From contig NZ_SJXH01000011.1 in the NCBI RefSeq assembly GCF_004336635.1, positions 1 to 64,000 of the forward strand: a stretch of DNA of 64,000 nt, given 5' to 3'. Below are positions 18,362 to 27,412 of the stretch, in pieces. The translations under genes were made by a program, and so were the position numbers. The first letter of the stretch is position 1, and every line of letters begins with the position of its first letter. The notes beneath the pieces are model-generated. The model saw nothing but the letters and a program-made list of their open reading frames with translations, did not search any database and was not told the origin of the DNA. This DNA is from Acinetobacter sp. ANC 4862. Lineage in GTDB: Bacteria > Pseudomonadota > Gammaproteobacteria > Pseudomonadales > Moraxellaceae.

Positions 18362-20266
18362 CTAATCTCTTCTGTTATAACCCTCAACATAAGAAGTTAG
18401 TATATAGAATATATTATTTTGTTTATTTTCCTGCTGTATTTCTTTTTTTAATTCCAAAAATACATCTGAAATTTTATTAAAATCATAAAAAATTTCGAAC
18501 GATTTTAAAATTCGTGCATGTTCGGTCTGCTCAACATCTTGCTGATCAATCAAAAGCTCTTCATACAATTTTTCCCCAGGGCGTAATCCTGTAAACTGAA
18601 TTTCGATATCTCCATTACCTTTATCATCCATGGTTTTAAAACCACTCAGACGAATCATTTGCTTGGCTAAATCGACAATTTTGACCGGCTCCCCCATATC
18701 CAACAAAAATACATCACCACCCGTCCCCATGGCACCTGCTTGAATAACAAGCTGCGCAGCTTCCGTAATAGTCATAAAGTAACGCGTTACTTCTGGATGC
18801 GTCACCGTCACAGGCCCACCCTTAGCAATTTGCTTTTTAAATAGAGGCACAACTGAACCCGAAGACCCCAAGACATTACCAAAGCGCACAATACTGATTT
18901 GAGTTTTAGGATTTGTAGACGCTAAACCTTGGCAATAAAGCTCTGCCATACGTTTTGATGCGCCCATGACATTGGTTGGGCGTACAGCCTTATCTGTAGA
19001 AATTAAAACAAAAGTTTCTACTCCTTGATTCACCGCCGCATCCACACTGCGTGCAGTACCAATCGACGTGTTATAAATACCTTCGAAAGGATTGGCTTCA
19101 ACCAATGGCACATGCTTATAAGCTGCAGCATGGTAAATGGTCTGTACTGTGTATTGCGCAATAATGCGCTCAAGTTTTGTTTGATTGGTCACTGACCCTA
19201 AAACAGGAATCACTCGAATGCCTGAAGTCTGTAATTCGCGATCAATGGAATATAGTGCAAATTCCGACATCTCAAACAATACTAAAAGTTTCGGCTGATG
19301 TTTCACGATTTGACGGCAAAGCTCGGAACCAATCGACCCCCCTGCCCCAGTCACCATCACGACTTTATCTTTAATATTTTTCTCAAGTAGCTCCGGTTTA
19401 GGTGGGACAGGATCACGGCCAAGTAAGTCTATAATATCGACTTCACGAATATCCGAGATTTGTACCTGACCATCGACCAGCTGGGTTACCCCAGGCAGTT
19501 CCATAATCTTCACGTCAGCAGAGTCAAAAGATTCAATAATCTCTTTTTTACGTGCACGACCAACCGAGGGCATTGCTAATAAGACTTCTTCAATCGCAAA
19601 TTTTCCGAATTTTGTAGCGGCACGTTTGAGCGAGTAAATTTTCAAACCACTTAACGACTGGCCTTGCAGTGATTTTTTATCATCAATAAAACACACCGGC
19701 AAATAATCATCTGAGCGATTTAAAGCTGCTGCAATTTGTTGACCAGCGAGTCCCGCACCATAAATCGCCACACGTTTACGGGTTTGTTTTTTGGCAAAGG
19801 TTTTAATCGTTGCATAGCGAATCACCGCACGGCTCCACCACATGTAGGAGAACAGCATGAAGCCGTACATCAGTGGAATACTCATCGGGATAAACGCGAC
19901 ATCTAACTTTTTAATCGCATACAACGCAACGATTTGAATAAATGTACCAATCGAGATCCGCAGTAAATAATCTTCATTAAATGAACGGACAATGGCACTA
20001 TAAATGCCAAGCAAGGCAAAAATCACAATGCCGAAAATGCCGACATACAAATACCAGCCATCAAGCCCTTGCATCACTTCTACATTTGGACGTGCCAAAC
20101 GAATGGCATAAGCCAGCCACATCATGAATGGCAAGACACAGATATCCATCAACACCAATACAATCTGTTTTTGGCGACGCGGTAAAGATGCAATAGATCG
20201 AATAATGTCTTTCACAAAGGGCTCGATGGAGGAAATGGGAAAATCATGGCGTAGATTATACGCCAT
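18362..20266 (-). CDS. gdr: UDP-GlcNAc 4,6-dehydratase, membrane type (PglF/WbpM-like)
   Basis: A 634-residue inverting dehydratase that converts UDP-GlcNAc to the 4-keto-6-deoxy sugar. Four hydrophobic helices lie in about residues 35-145, then a CoA-binding-like Rossmann domain (RVAIYGAGLAGQQIAAAL), then the catalytic SDR domain with MVTGAGGSIGSELCRQI, YHAAAYKHVPLVEANP and the LISTDKAVRPTNVMGASKR region, where the family has Met-Lys in place of Tyr-Lys. It works with QhbB and QhbA just upstream toward UDP-QuiNAc4NAc. The ATG used has no good ribosome site and lies 8 bases after the qhbB stop. Confidence 0.93.
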   Translation of the reverse strand: MAYNLRHDFPISSIEPFVKDIIRSIASLPRRQKQIVLVLMDICVLPFMMWLAYAIRLARPNVEVMQGLDGWYLYVGIFGIVIFALLGIYSAIVRSFNEDYLLRISIGTFIQIVALYAIKKLDVAFIPMSIPLMYGFMLFSYMWWSRAVIRYATIKTFAKKQTRKRVAIYGAGLAGQQIAAALNRSDDYLPVCFIDDKKSLQGQSLSGLKIYSLKRAATKFGKFAIEEVLLAMPSVGRARKKEIIESFDSADVKIMELPGVTQLVDGQVQISDIREVDIIDLLGRDPVPPKPELLEKNIKDKVVMVTGAGGSIGSELCRQIVKHQPKLLVLFEMSEFALYSIDRELQTSGIRVIPVLGSVTNQTKLERIIAQYTVQTIYHAAAYKHVPLVEANPFEGIYNTSIGTARSVDAAVNQGVETFVLISTDKAVRPTNVMGASKRMAELYCQGLASTNPKTQISIVRFGNVLGSSGSVVPLFKKQIAKGGPVTVTHPEVTRYFMTITEAAQLVIQAGAMGTGGDVFLLDMGEPVKIVDLAKQMIRLSGFKTMDDKGNGDIEIQFTGLRPGEKLYEELLIDQQDVEQTEHARILKSFEIFYDFNKISDVFLELKKEIQQENKQNNIFYILTSYVEGYNRRD

Positions 20267-20274
20267 ACAGATTT

Positions 20275-21444
20275 TTAAATTTGACTGATGACTGTTTGAA
20301 TGGCATTTACCGTTTTTTGCATGCTTTGTTCAGACAAGGTTGGATGTACCACAAACATCAGGCTGCTTTCACCAAGCTGTTTGGAATTTTCTAAACGCTG
20401 TGCAGGACGCCACTTTGTTCCATCAAAGGCTTTTTCTAAATACACTTCTGAACATGAACCGCTAAAACATGGCACGCCTAAACCGTTAATTTCTTGCATG
20501 ATACGGTCGCGTGACCAGCCTTCAGGTAAAGCGTTAATATTCACTTGTACATAGCATTTATAAACTGCATGCACATAATCACTGGATGGTTTTGCGACGG
20601 TAAAATATGCACTGTTTTCAAATTCAGCCAAAATACGTACCATATTTGCATTACGCTTTTCGGTCCATTCAGGCATTTTTTTCAGCTGCAAACGACCGAT
20701 CACTGCCTGCATTTCCATCATGCGCCAGTTGGTGCCAAATGAATCATGCAACCAACGGAAACCCGGTAGATGTTGTTTATTATAAATGCTGTCAAAGTTT
20801 TTGCCGTGATCTTTGTACGACCACATTTTTTTCCAAAGGCTTTCATCATTGGTGGTAACCATACCACCTTCACCGCCTGTGGTCATGATCTTGTCTTGGC
20901 AGAATGACCAAGCGCCAATATGACCAATTGAACCTGCAGATTTACCTTTATACATGGCACCATGGGCTTGGGCACAGTCTTCAATCACATATAAGCCTTT
21001 TTCTTCAGCCAACTGCATAATTGGATCCATATCACACATCCAGCCCGCCAAATGCACACAAATAATCGCTTTGGTATTCGGCGTAATCACCGCCTCAATA
21101 GTACGGCGTGAAATGTTTTGTGAGTCGAGTTCTACATCGGCAAAAATTGGATTTGCACCTGCAGTGACAATTGAACTGGCAGATGCAAGGAAAGTTCTTG
21201 AAGTCACAATGACATCATCACCTTGACCAATTCCAATGGCTTTAAGACCTAAATCCAATGCAACCGTACCGTTTGATACCGCCACTGCGTATTTTGTCCC
21301 TGCAAATTGCGCAAATTCTTTTTCGAATTCCCGGCACTCTTGACCTGTCCAATAATTCACTTTATTCGACAATAGAACTTTTGAAACCGCGTCTGCTTCA
21401 ACTTGGGTGAAACTTGGCCACGGCTCAAATGCAGTGTTTAACAT
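20275..21444 (-). CDS. qhbB: UDP-4-amino-4,6-dideoxy sugar aminotransferase (PglE-like)
   Basis: A 389-residue DegT-family PLP enzyme. AVSNGTVALDLGLKAIG binds the phosphate, VIEDCAQAHGAMYKGK the ring nitrogen, and SFCQDKIMTTGGEGGMV contains the PLP Lys in the SFxQDK form seen in PglE-type proteins. It should aminate the 4-keto product of Gdr to UDP-QuiNAc4N. The genes gdr, qhbB, qhbA and itrA lie in the same order as in Acinetobacter K loci whose capsules begin with QuiNAc4NAc. Confidence 0.9.
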   Translation of the reverse strand: MLNTAFEPWPSFTQVEADAVSKVLLSNKVNYWTGQECREFEKEFAQFAGTKYAVAVSNGTVALDLGLKAIGIGQGDDVIVTSRTFLASASSIVTAGANPIFADVELDSQNISRRTIEAVITPNTKAIICVHLAGWMCDMDPIMQLAEEKGLYVIEDCAQAHGAMYKGKSAGSIGHIGAWSFCQDKIMTTGGEGGMVTTNDESLWKKMWSYKDHGKNFDSIYNKQHLPGFRWLHDSFGTNWRMMEMQAVIGRLQLKKMPEWTEKRNANMVRILAEFENSAYFTVAKPSSDYVHAVYKCYVQVNINALPEGWSRDRIMQEINGLGVPCFSGSCSEVYLEKAFDGTKWRPAQRLENSKQLGESSLMFVVHPTLSEQSMQKTVNAIQTVISQI

Positions 21445-21466
21445 GGATTTTTCCTAGCTTTAATAT

Positions 21467-22123
21467 CTATTTTTGCTCGAGAATACGAGCAGGATTGCCC
21501 ACCACAGTCACGCCTGCAGGAACACTTTTGGTGACAACGGCCCCCATCCCAACAATCGCACCACGCCCAATCACCAAAGGCTGATCTGGTGTGCCTTGTT
21601 TTATCACGGCGCCTGCACCAATGTAAGCATGATCTTCAATATGAATATTACCGTTACATTTTACGCCTGGCGCAAAAGTAACGTAATCTCCAATCACACA
21701 ATCATGCTCCACATAGGTGTATAAATTGGCATGAAAGCATTTACCGATTTTAATATTCGAAGTAATACTGACAAATGGACTTAAGGCACAACCTTCTGCA
21801 ATCTCAGCCTGATCCATTAAGACCACATTGTCTGCAATCACAGACCATAAATAAATACCATCTTGTTCGAGTTGTAACGCTAGCTTTTCACGAACTGCAC
21901 TGTTCGCAATCGCTATCAATGCAAATTTCTGCTCAGCGTGCTGTGCTTTAAAAGTCACATAGTTCATGGCGCGATGACCATTCACGACTTGAATATCATT
22001 TAAAGCATCATCAATAAACACGATTTTTGATGTGTCATTTTCACGTGCCAATTGCTGACGTGCCACAGGCATCAGGCTGCGCCCGCACCCCGATGCACCA
22101 TAAACCGCATAGAGTTTAGTCAT
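21467..22123 (-). CDS. qhbA: UDP-QuiNAc4N N-acetyltransferase (PglD-like)
   Basis: A 218-residue protein with an N-terminal nucleotide-sugar-binding Rossmann-like part (KLYAVYGASGCGRSLMPVA) and a C-terminal hexapeptide-repeat helix (IGKCFHANLYTYVEHDCVIG onward, ending VGNPARIL). The two-part build and the His in YVEHDCVIGD match PglD/NeuD acetyltransferases. It should acetylate the 4-amino group with acetyl-CoA. It overlaps the initiating transferase gene by 8 bases. Confidence 0.9.
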   Translation of the reverse strand: MTKLYAVYGASGCGRSLMPVARQQLARENDTSKIVFIDDALNDIQVVNGHRAMNYVTFKAQHAEQKFALIAIANSAVREKLALQLEQDGIYLWSVIADNVVLMDQAEIAEGCALSPFVSITSNIKIGKCFHANLYTYVEHDCVIGDYVTFAPGVKCNGNIHIEDHAYIGAGAVIKQGTPDQPLVIGRGAIVGMGAVVTKSVPAGVTVVGNPARILEQK

Positions 22124-22724
22124 TTTTCTGTTCCGGCGAACCAGTGAACTTGGTCATAGTCGCTTCACCTTCGGCACTAATATCATCCTTGGCAATCACT
22201 TTTTTTACTGTTTTTAGCATAATTTTAAAGTCCAGCCAAAGCGACTGATTTTCCACATACCACGTATCGAGTTCAAACTTTTTTTCCCATGAAATGGCAT
22301 TACGGCCATTCACTTGGGCATGCCCTGTCATGCCTGGACGCACGTCATGGCGTTTGGCCTGCTCAGCATTATATAAAGGCAAATATTCCATCAGCAGTGG
22401 TCTAGGCCCGACAATGCTCATCTCCCCTTTAATCACATTCCACAGTTCCGGCATTTCATCCAGACTGGTGGCACGGAGCATTTTCCCAAATGGGGTGAGA
22501 CGTTCATTATCGGGTAATGGGTTTCCGTTTTTGTCCACAGCATCTTTCATGCTGCGAAATTTAATCATTTCAAAGGGTTTGCCATGTAGCCCCGGACGCA
22601 CCTGACGAAACAATACGGGTGACCCCAAGTTTTTACGCACTTTATAGGCGACATAAGCATAAAGTGGAGAGAGCAGCAATAAAGCGGTGGATGCAATCAC
22701 CACATCACAGACACGTTTCAGCAT
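22116..22724 (-). CDS. itrA1: initiating QuiNAc4NAc-1-phosphate transferase (ItrA1/PglC-like), right O-unit set
   Basis: A 202-residue monotopic phosphoglycosyl transferase with one N-terminal hydrophobic segment. Motifs are FRQVRPGLHG, FEMIKFRSMKDAVD, SLDEMPELWNVIKGEMSIVGPRP and RPGMTGHAQVNGRN. Linkage to gdr-qhbB-qhbA points to QuiNAc4NAc-1-P as the sugar placed on undecaprenyl phosphate. It resembles the transferase at 6829-7446 over its whole length, but the C-terminal 25 residues differ. It shares an ATGA junction with the GT4 gene upstream. Confidence 0.9.
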   Translation of the reverse strand: MLKRVCDVVIASTALLLLSPLYAYVAYKVRKNLGSPVLFRQVRPGLHGKPFEMIKFRSMKDAVDKNGNPLPDNERLTPFGKMLRATSLDEMPELWNVIKGEMSIVGPRPLLMEYLPLYNAEQAKRHDVRPGMTGHAQVNGRNAISWEKKFELDTWYVENQSLWLDFKIMLKTVKKVIAKDDISAEGEATMTKFTGSPEQKND

Positions 22725-23863
22725 CAGATCAACTCCATTTCAGTCATCATATGCTTATTTACTTGATGCACATCATATTTATTAAATGCAATTTCACGTG
22801 AACGTTGCCCCATATAGGCGATCAGCTTTGGATCTTCAATAAAATATTGCATGCTTTGAACGAGATCATCGACCGATTTCACCCCGACCAAATAACCGTT
22901 TACCCCATTGGATACTGTTTCACGGCAACCCGGTGCATCGGTGGTAATCACCGCACGTCCCATCGCCATCGCTTCTAACACGGTACGCGGTGTACCTTCA
23001 CGGTAAGATGGCAACACATAGATTGAACTTGCCGCAATTGCAGGACGCACATCACTGAGTTTACCCCAGTAATTTACCGTTTTTTCACTGACCCAAGTCT
23101 CCAGTTCAGTTTGAGAAATGGCTGAGGGATTATCATCAATCCAGCCGACCAAATGGAATTCAGTTTCGGGATATTTGGCTTTGATAATCCGTGCAGCTTC
23201 AGCATATTCACGAACACCTTTATCCCCCAAAAAACGGGCGATCAGCAAAAATGAGGCTTTGACGATGCCTTGCTCATTTAAAGGCAAAGGCATCACCTCA
23301 AAATTTTGTACATTCACCCCTGAACCATTCACCACCACCATCGGCTTACTGGCTTCAAGCAAATGCATATCCTGGAACAGCTTTAAATCATCCGGGTTTT
23401 GGAAAAAGACTTTATGAGTATGTTTTAGGGCCTGCGCATAGAGGCCATGCACCATTTTTTGAAACAGACTGCGCTTGCCCGATTCGACATTTTGAAAAGC
23501 ATAGCCAAGCCCAGTAATCAGCGCAAAACGTTTCGGAACCTTCGCCAACCAAGCCGCCAAAGTACCGTAAATGACCGGTTTAATGGTATAGCACAGTACA
23601 ACGTCTGGCTGAATTTGACGGATTAACCGATACATTTCCATCAACGTATTCAAGTCTTTGATCGGATTAGTGCCAGTGCGTTGCATTGGAATTTCATAAA
23701 TGTGATAACCCAAAGCTTGCAGCTTTTGATGCTCATCAGGAAATTGCAATAGGTCAGGTGCCATTACATAAATGTCATAACCTTTGGCGTGAATCGCTTC
23801 GAGTAATTTGCCACGGAAGTTCAAAACAGATGGCAGAAAACTGCTGATCATGAGAAATTTCAT
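22724..23863 (-). CDS. GT4 glycosyltransferase (PglA-like)
   Basis: A GT-B transferase of about 379 residues. It has MISSFLPSVLNFRGKLLEAI at the N-terminus, RFALITGLGYAFQNVESGKR, FLLIARFLGDKGVREYAEAA at the domain hinge and the donor motif SYREGTPRTVLEAMAMGRAV. This glycine-rich LxGLG segment is shared with PglA, which adds the second sugar (GalNAc) to a diNAcBac-type primer, so it may add the second sugar here. The frame opens at a GTG at 23878, but the ATG at 23863 forms an ATGA overlap with the preceding stop and is preferred. Confidence 0.85.
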   Translation of the reverse strand: MKFLMISSFLPSVLNFRGKLLEAIHAKGYDIYVMAPDLLQFPDEHQKLQALGYHIYEIPMQRTGTNPIKDLNTLMEMYRLIRQIQPDVVLCYTIKPVIYGTLAAWLAKVPKRFALITGLGYAFQNVESGKRSLFQKMVHGLYAQALKHTHKVFFQNPDDLKLFQDMHLLEASKPMVVVNGSGVNVQNFEVMPLPLNEQGIVKASFLLIARFLGDKGVREYAEAARIIKAKYPETEFHLVGWIDDNPSAISQTELETWVSEKTVNYWGKLSDVRPAIAASSIYVLPSYREGTPRTVLEAMAMGRAVITTDAPGCRETVSNGVNGYLVGVKSVDDLVQSMQYFIEDPKLIAYMGQRSREIAFNKYDVHQVNKHMMTEMELI

Positions 23864-24954
23864 CTGCCTGATCTCCACACATTCATATATTGTTGGCTGA
23901 CATTTTCAATACTAAAATTCTTTTCTACTCGCTGACGTGTCGCTTGTTTGAGTCGCTGTTTTTCATCTGCACTTAAATTTACATATTTCAGAATTGCATT
24001 GGCAAGCGCATCTGAATCACGTGGCGGTACAATCCAGCCAAGCTCTTGCACAATATATTTGGCATCGCCGACATCAGTACTGATACACGGCAAACCTGAT
24101 GCCATGGCTTCAACCAAAACATTTGGAAAACCTTCGGTAATCGAAGTCATTAAAAACACATCAATCGATTGATAAAAGGTTGGCATATCGGAGATTTGAT
24201 CCAGCAACTGGACTTGATTTTCATCGAGCTGATATTGCTCAAAATAGCCCTTGATTTCAGGATTGTCTAAATTGGCACCCTGGCCGGCAATTTTAAAAAT
24301 AATCGGCTGATCTTTCAGTTTGGCGATCGTTTCAAATAAATAAGGATAGCCTTTTGCCGTATGATAACGACCTGCAAAACCAATCACAATCGGATCATGC
24401 AATACAGGATTCGGCTGAAATTTATCTAGGGATACACCATTGGCAATCACCTGTGCATTCGAGTTATTCAGACCATATTGCTGATGTTGGTGTAACGATG
24501 AATGCGCACAATAGATAATGCCTGCCGGTTTGGCTGACAACATTTTACTTATTGCCAAAGATAATTTAGTCGCTATCGACTCTTCTTTTGGAGAAGCCAG
24601 TGAGTGATGGATACCCCAAAACACCTTCGGTTTATTCGCTAAGCCGAACACACTGAGACTGGTCATCACATTGGCGTGGTACATCCAACATTGCACTGTT
24701 TTCGGTGCAAGCTGTTGCAGCAATTTCTTCAGTTTGGCAATAACACCAAAACTATTCAAACCATTCCAGGCCAGCGCATAGTGAGATGAACAGATCGCCA
24801 AAGTATCCGCATAAACTTCAGATGTTTTCATGAGTGAAATCACCACATGATTATATTCATTTTGCGTCTGTTTGATCAGGCGTGCCAGCATCATTTCAGC
24901 ACCGCCCACACCGGCAAAATTGGTGATCACATGTACCATCAATTCTTTGTTCAT
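23860..24954 (-). CDS. GT4 glycosyltransferase
   Basis: A 364-residue GT-B transferase. VITNFAGVGGAEMMLARLIK is the N-terminal loop, VIGFAGRYHTAKGYPYLFET begins the C-terminal domain, and FLMTSITEGFPNVLVEAMAS is the donor-binding EGFPNVLVE motif. It shares ATGA junctions with both neighbouring glycosyltransferase genes. Order in the operon suggests it adds a later sugar of the right-set unit. Donor and linkage are unknown. Confidence 0.86.
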   Translation of the reverse strand: MNKELMVHVITNFAGVGGAEMMLARLIKQTQNEYNHVVISLMKTSEVYADTLAICSSHYALAWNGLNSFGVIAKLKKLLQQLAPKTVQCWMYHANVMTSLSVFGLANKPKVFWGIHHSLASPKEESIATKLSLAISKMLSAKPAGIIYCAHSSLHQHQQYGLNNSNAQVIANGVSLDKFQPNPVLHDPIVIGFAGRYHTAKGYPYLFETIAKLKDQPIIFKIAGQGANLDNPEIKGYFEQYQLDENQVQLLDQISDMPTFYQSIDVFLMTSITEGFPNVLVEAMASGLPCISTDVGDAKYIVQELGWIVPPRDSDALANAILKYVNLSADEKQRLKQATRQRVEKNFSIENVSQQYMNVWRSGR

Positions 24955-26069
24955 GATGGATTCTCCATCATCTCTAAATAGCGCTGCAGTACATTGGATT
25001 TATAAAATTGCTGGCAATGCTGTTCAAATTCAGCATTAGAAAATTCGACATAGTTACCGAACAATGCCTGATTCATCGCAGCAACCATGCCCTCGACATC
25101 ATTACATTCAACCAATAAACCAAATTTCGAGTTCACCAGAATTTCCATTGGACCACTTGGACAATTGGTGCTGACCACTTTAATTTTTGAGGCTAAGGCC
25201 TGAATTAAAACGCCTGGCAAGCCTTCCCAATTTGAACTTAAAACAAATAAATCGGCATATTTTAAATAGGCATAAGGATTTGGATCGAAGCCCGGTAAAT
25301 CGACCACATCTTGCAGACCTAAGCTGGTCACCAAAGCTTCAAACTCAGCACGCAGTTCGCCTTCGCCCAAAATAAGCAAACGGGTTTCAGGATGCTGCTG
25401 ATGTAATTTCGCAAAAGAACGAATCAAAAAGCCAAAATTTTTCGCTTCAGTTAAACGTCCCACAGCCAGAATTACTTTCTGTTCTGGCTGAAAGAAACGA
25501 TGCTCAACAGGGACGTTTAGTTTTGCCAAATAAGCATCATCAATCACAGGGTTATAGATGGTGATTAAATTTTGCTTTTGATAGCCATAATATTCACGAA
25601 AATCTTCCAAGCCGCCATTCGACACACAGACGACTTGGTCTGCCGTGTTATACGTCCAGTTGATGAGGCTAGTCAAAATAAATTTCTTGAAGCCTGAAAG
25701 CTTCATATTTTTAGAAGGCGTGGATACCTCTCTAAAAATCAGTCTGGTATTCACCCTCGCCAATTTTTTGGCAAAAGCGCAAATAATATTAGTATGCGTT
25801 TGTGTGGCAACCACACAATCATAGTGTTGTTCTTGTAAACGCTTTTTTAGTGGAAATAAGGCATTGGCCACACGCCCACAATTAAAATTAATCAGCTGAA
25901 TTTTGCTGTTCACTTCAGCAAGCAATTTCGCTTTTTCACCATTCAAATTACATACTGCCAAATCGATCTGCAAACCTTGCTCAGCAAAACTGTTGGCAAG
26001 TTGAATGACCGTACGTTCTGCCCCGCCACCACCGAGTGTGGGTAAAAAGAACATGACTTTATTCAGCAT
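24951..26069 (-). CDS. GT4 glycosyltransferase
   Basis: A GT-B enzyme of about 372 residues. MFFLPTLGGGGAERTVIQLA near the start, ILAVGRLTEAKNFGFLIRSF at the hinge and FVLSSNWEGLPGVLIQALAS as the donor motif are clear. The frame stays open to 26252, but those 61 extra residues overlap the acyltransferase gene and lack family similarity, so the ATG at 26069 is chosen. The downstream gene overlaps by ATGA. Its sugar cannot be read from the sequence. Confidence 0.85.
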   Translation of the reverse strand: MLNKVMFFLPTLGGGGAERTVIQLANSFAEQGLQIDLAVCNLNGEKAKLLAEVNSKIQLINFNCGRVANALFPLKKRLQEQHYDCVVATQTHTNIICAFAKKLARVNTRLIFREVSTPSKNMKLSGFKKFILTSLINWTYNTADQVVCVSNGGLEDFREYYGYQKQNLITIYNPVIDDAYLAKLNVPVEHRFFQPEQKVILAVGRLTEAKNFGFLIRSFAKLHQQHPETRLLILGEGELRAEFEALVTSLGLQDVVDLPGFDPNPYAYLKYADLFVLSSNWEGLPGVLIQALASKIKVVSTNCPSGPMEILVNSKFGLLVECNDVEGMVAAMNQALFGNYVEFSNAEFEQHCQQFYKSNVLQRYLEMMENPS

Positions 26070-26094
26070 AACGAAACCTAAATGAATGGGGAGA

Positions 26095-26646
26095 TTAATG
26101 ATGGGACTGTTTTTGAGATTGCAGCTCAATTGCGCGCTGCACACGCTCGGCATAATCAGTGATACCTGCAAGTTCAGAATCACTGGCGCAAGTGGCTTTA
26201 ATTTTGTCTTGATAATCTGCAAAGCTTGAAACGACTTTGGCCGGAACACCAATGGCGACTGAATTATCTGGAATGTCTTTGGTCACCACGGAACCAGCAC
26301 CGATTACTACATTTGAACCGATCGTTATCCCTGGCATCACAATGCTGTTGACTCCAATAAACACATGCGAACCGACTTGAATCGGTGCAAAACGTTGGTA
26401 ACGTTTACCGTGCTCATCTTTGACCAAACAGGTACTGCCATCATGGGTAATAAATTTCACCCCTGAGGTGACGGTAACATCATCACCAATGCTCACCAAG
26501 AATGGTTCAGAACCCCAACTGCGGATATAGATTCTGCAATTGTTGCCAATGGTCACGCCTTTTTTTCGCGCGTATGCCACACTGCCTTTGGCAAAAAAAT
26601 AGGCCAAATCAAAGACAGCGTTAAAAACAGCACGGATAAAGCTCAT
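26095..26646 (-). CDS. hexapeptide-repeat acyltransferase (capsule O-acetyltransferase type)
   Basis: A 183-residue left-handed beta-helix protein of the WbbJ/CysE-like group. It has IGNNCRIYIRSWG, IGDDVTVTSGVKFITHDGST with the catalytic-type His, VGSHVFIGVNSIVMPGITIG and the end motif AIGVPAKVV. It probably acetylates a sugar of the repeat unit in the cytoplasm. A complete terminator hairpin lies just upstream (26699-26726), so its expression may need read-through or its own promoter. Acetyl specificity is inferred. Confidence 0.82.
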   Translation of the reverse strand: MSFIRAVFNAVFDLAYFFAKGSVAYARKKGVTIGNNCRIYIRSWGSEPFLVSIGDDVTVTSGVKFITHDGSTCLVKDEHGKRYQRFAPIQVGSHVFIGVNSIVMPGITIGSNVVIGAGSVVTKDIPDNSVAIGVPAKVVSSFADYQDKIKATCASDSELAGITDYAERVQRAIELQSQKQSHH

Positions 26647-26698
26647 GATTGAAACCTGTGTGATCCGATAAAGGCAATATTCAAGTGAAACAGCAAAA

Positions 26699-26726
26699 GA
26701 AAATGGGCTTTAATCAGCCCATTTTT
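26699..26726. terminator. terminator hairpin inside the capsule operon
   Basis: AAAATGGGCT pairs with AGCCCATTTTTT around TTAATC, with A and T runs on both sides. It lies in the 136-base gap between two acyltransferase genes. A full terminator inside an operon is unusual and may mark a scar. Confidence 0.7.
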
Positions 26727-26782
26727 TCGACAGATTATTTTAACCGAAAATGCGCCTGACAGATACTGCCCCACATATTGGT

Positions 26783-27412
26783 TTAATCTACTAACTTCGG
26801 TAAGGACTTTTCCAGCTTCTTGGCAGGAATGCCGACATAAACGCCTGCTTCAGTGATGTTTTTACTCACCAAAGAACATGCCCCAATCACGCTATTATTG
26901 GCAATCGTGACACCATCCAAAACTGTCACTCTTGCACCAAACCAAATATTTTCACCAATCACAATGCCCTGCTTGGTAATTTGATCTTTCACCAAAACCT
27001 CGGGATCATCAAACTTATGGTTACTGGCAATCATGATGCTTTGCGTGCCAATACGGGTGTTGTTGCCAATTTTTAAACCGCCACAGCCATTTAAAAAGGA
27101 TTTGGAATTAATGCTAACATCATGCCCAATCTCAATTTTTCCGCCAAAGCATTTGATATAACAACTTTCACCAATAAAGCTGTTATCACCAATGATCAAT
27201 GAGGCACCTGACTCGACAATCAGAGTGACATCATCGCCAATATAGACATTTTTCCCGATGATGATTTTACCTGAAATTTCGAGTTTGGTTCGGCGTCCAA
27301 AATATTTAAACTGACTGCCAAAAGCTATGCCATATAGGCTTTTTCGGCACTGTGCAGAGAACCAGTTCAGCAATTTTAAACATTTAAAAAAGATCATTCT
27401 GGACGTCTCCAC
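26783..27412 (-). CDS. hexapeptide-repeat acyltransferase
   Basis: A 209-residue beta-helix acyltransferase. Repeats include IIIGKNVYIGDDVTLIVESG, IGDNSFIGESCYIKCFGG, IGHDVSINSKSFLNGCGG, IGNNTRIGTQSIMIASNHKF and VGIPAKKLEKSLP. The SNHKF His is at the usual catalytic place. It overlaps the right-set Wzx gene by 19 bases. It probably acetylates a glycan; it is clearly different from the acyltransferase at 26095-26646, so the right-set unit may carry two acyl groups. Confidence 0.82.
   Translation of the reverse strand: METSRMIFFKCLKLLNWFSAQCRKSLYGIAFGSQFKYFGRRTKLEISGKIIIGKNVYIGDDVTLIVESGASLIIGDNSFIGESCYIKCFGGKIEIGHDVSINSKSFLNGCGGLKIGNNTRIGTQSIMIASNHKFDDPEVLVKDQITKQGIVIGENIWFGARVTVLDGVTIANNSVIGACSLVSKNITEAGVYVGIPAKKLEKSLPKLVD

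Noticed and set aside
24951..26252. Longer GT4 start adding 61 residues upstream of 26069
   Set aside because: The extra part overlaps the acyltransferase gene at 26095-26646 and shows no family similarity; MLNKVMFFLPTLGG at 26069 is the natural start.
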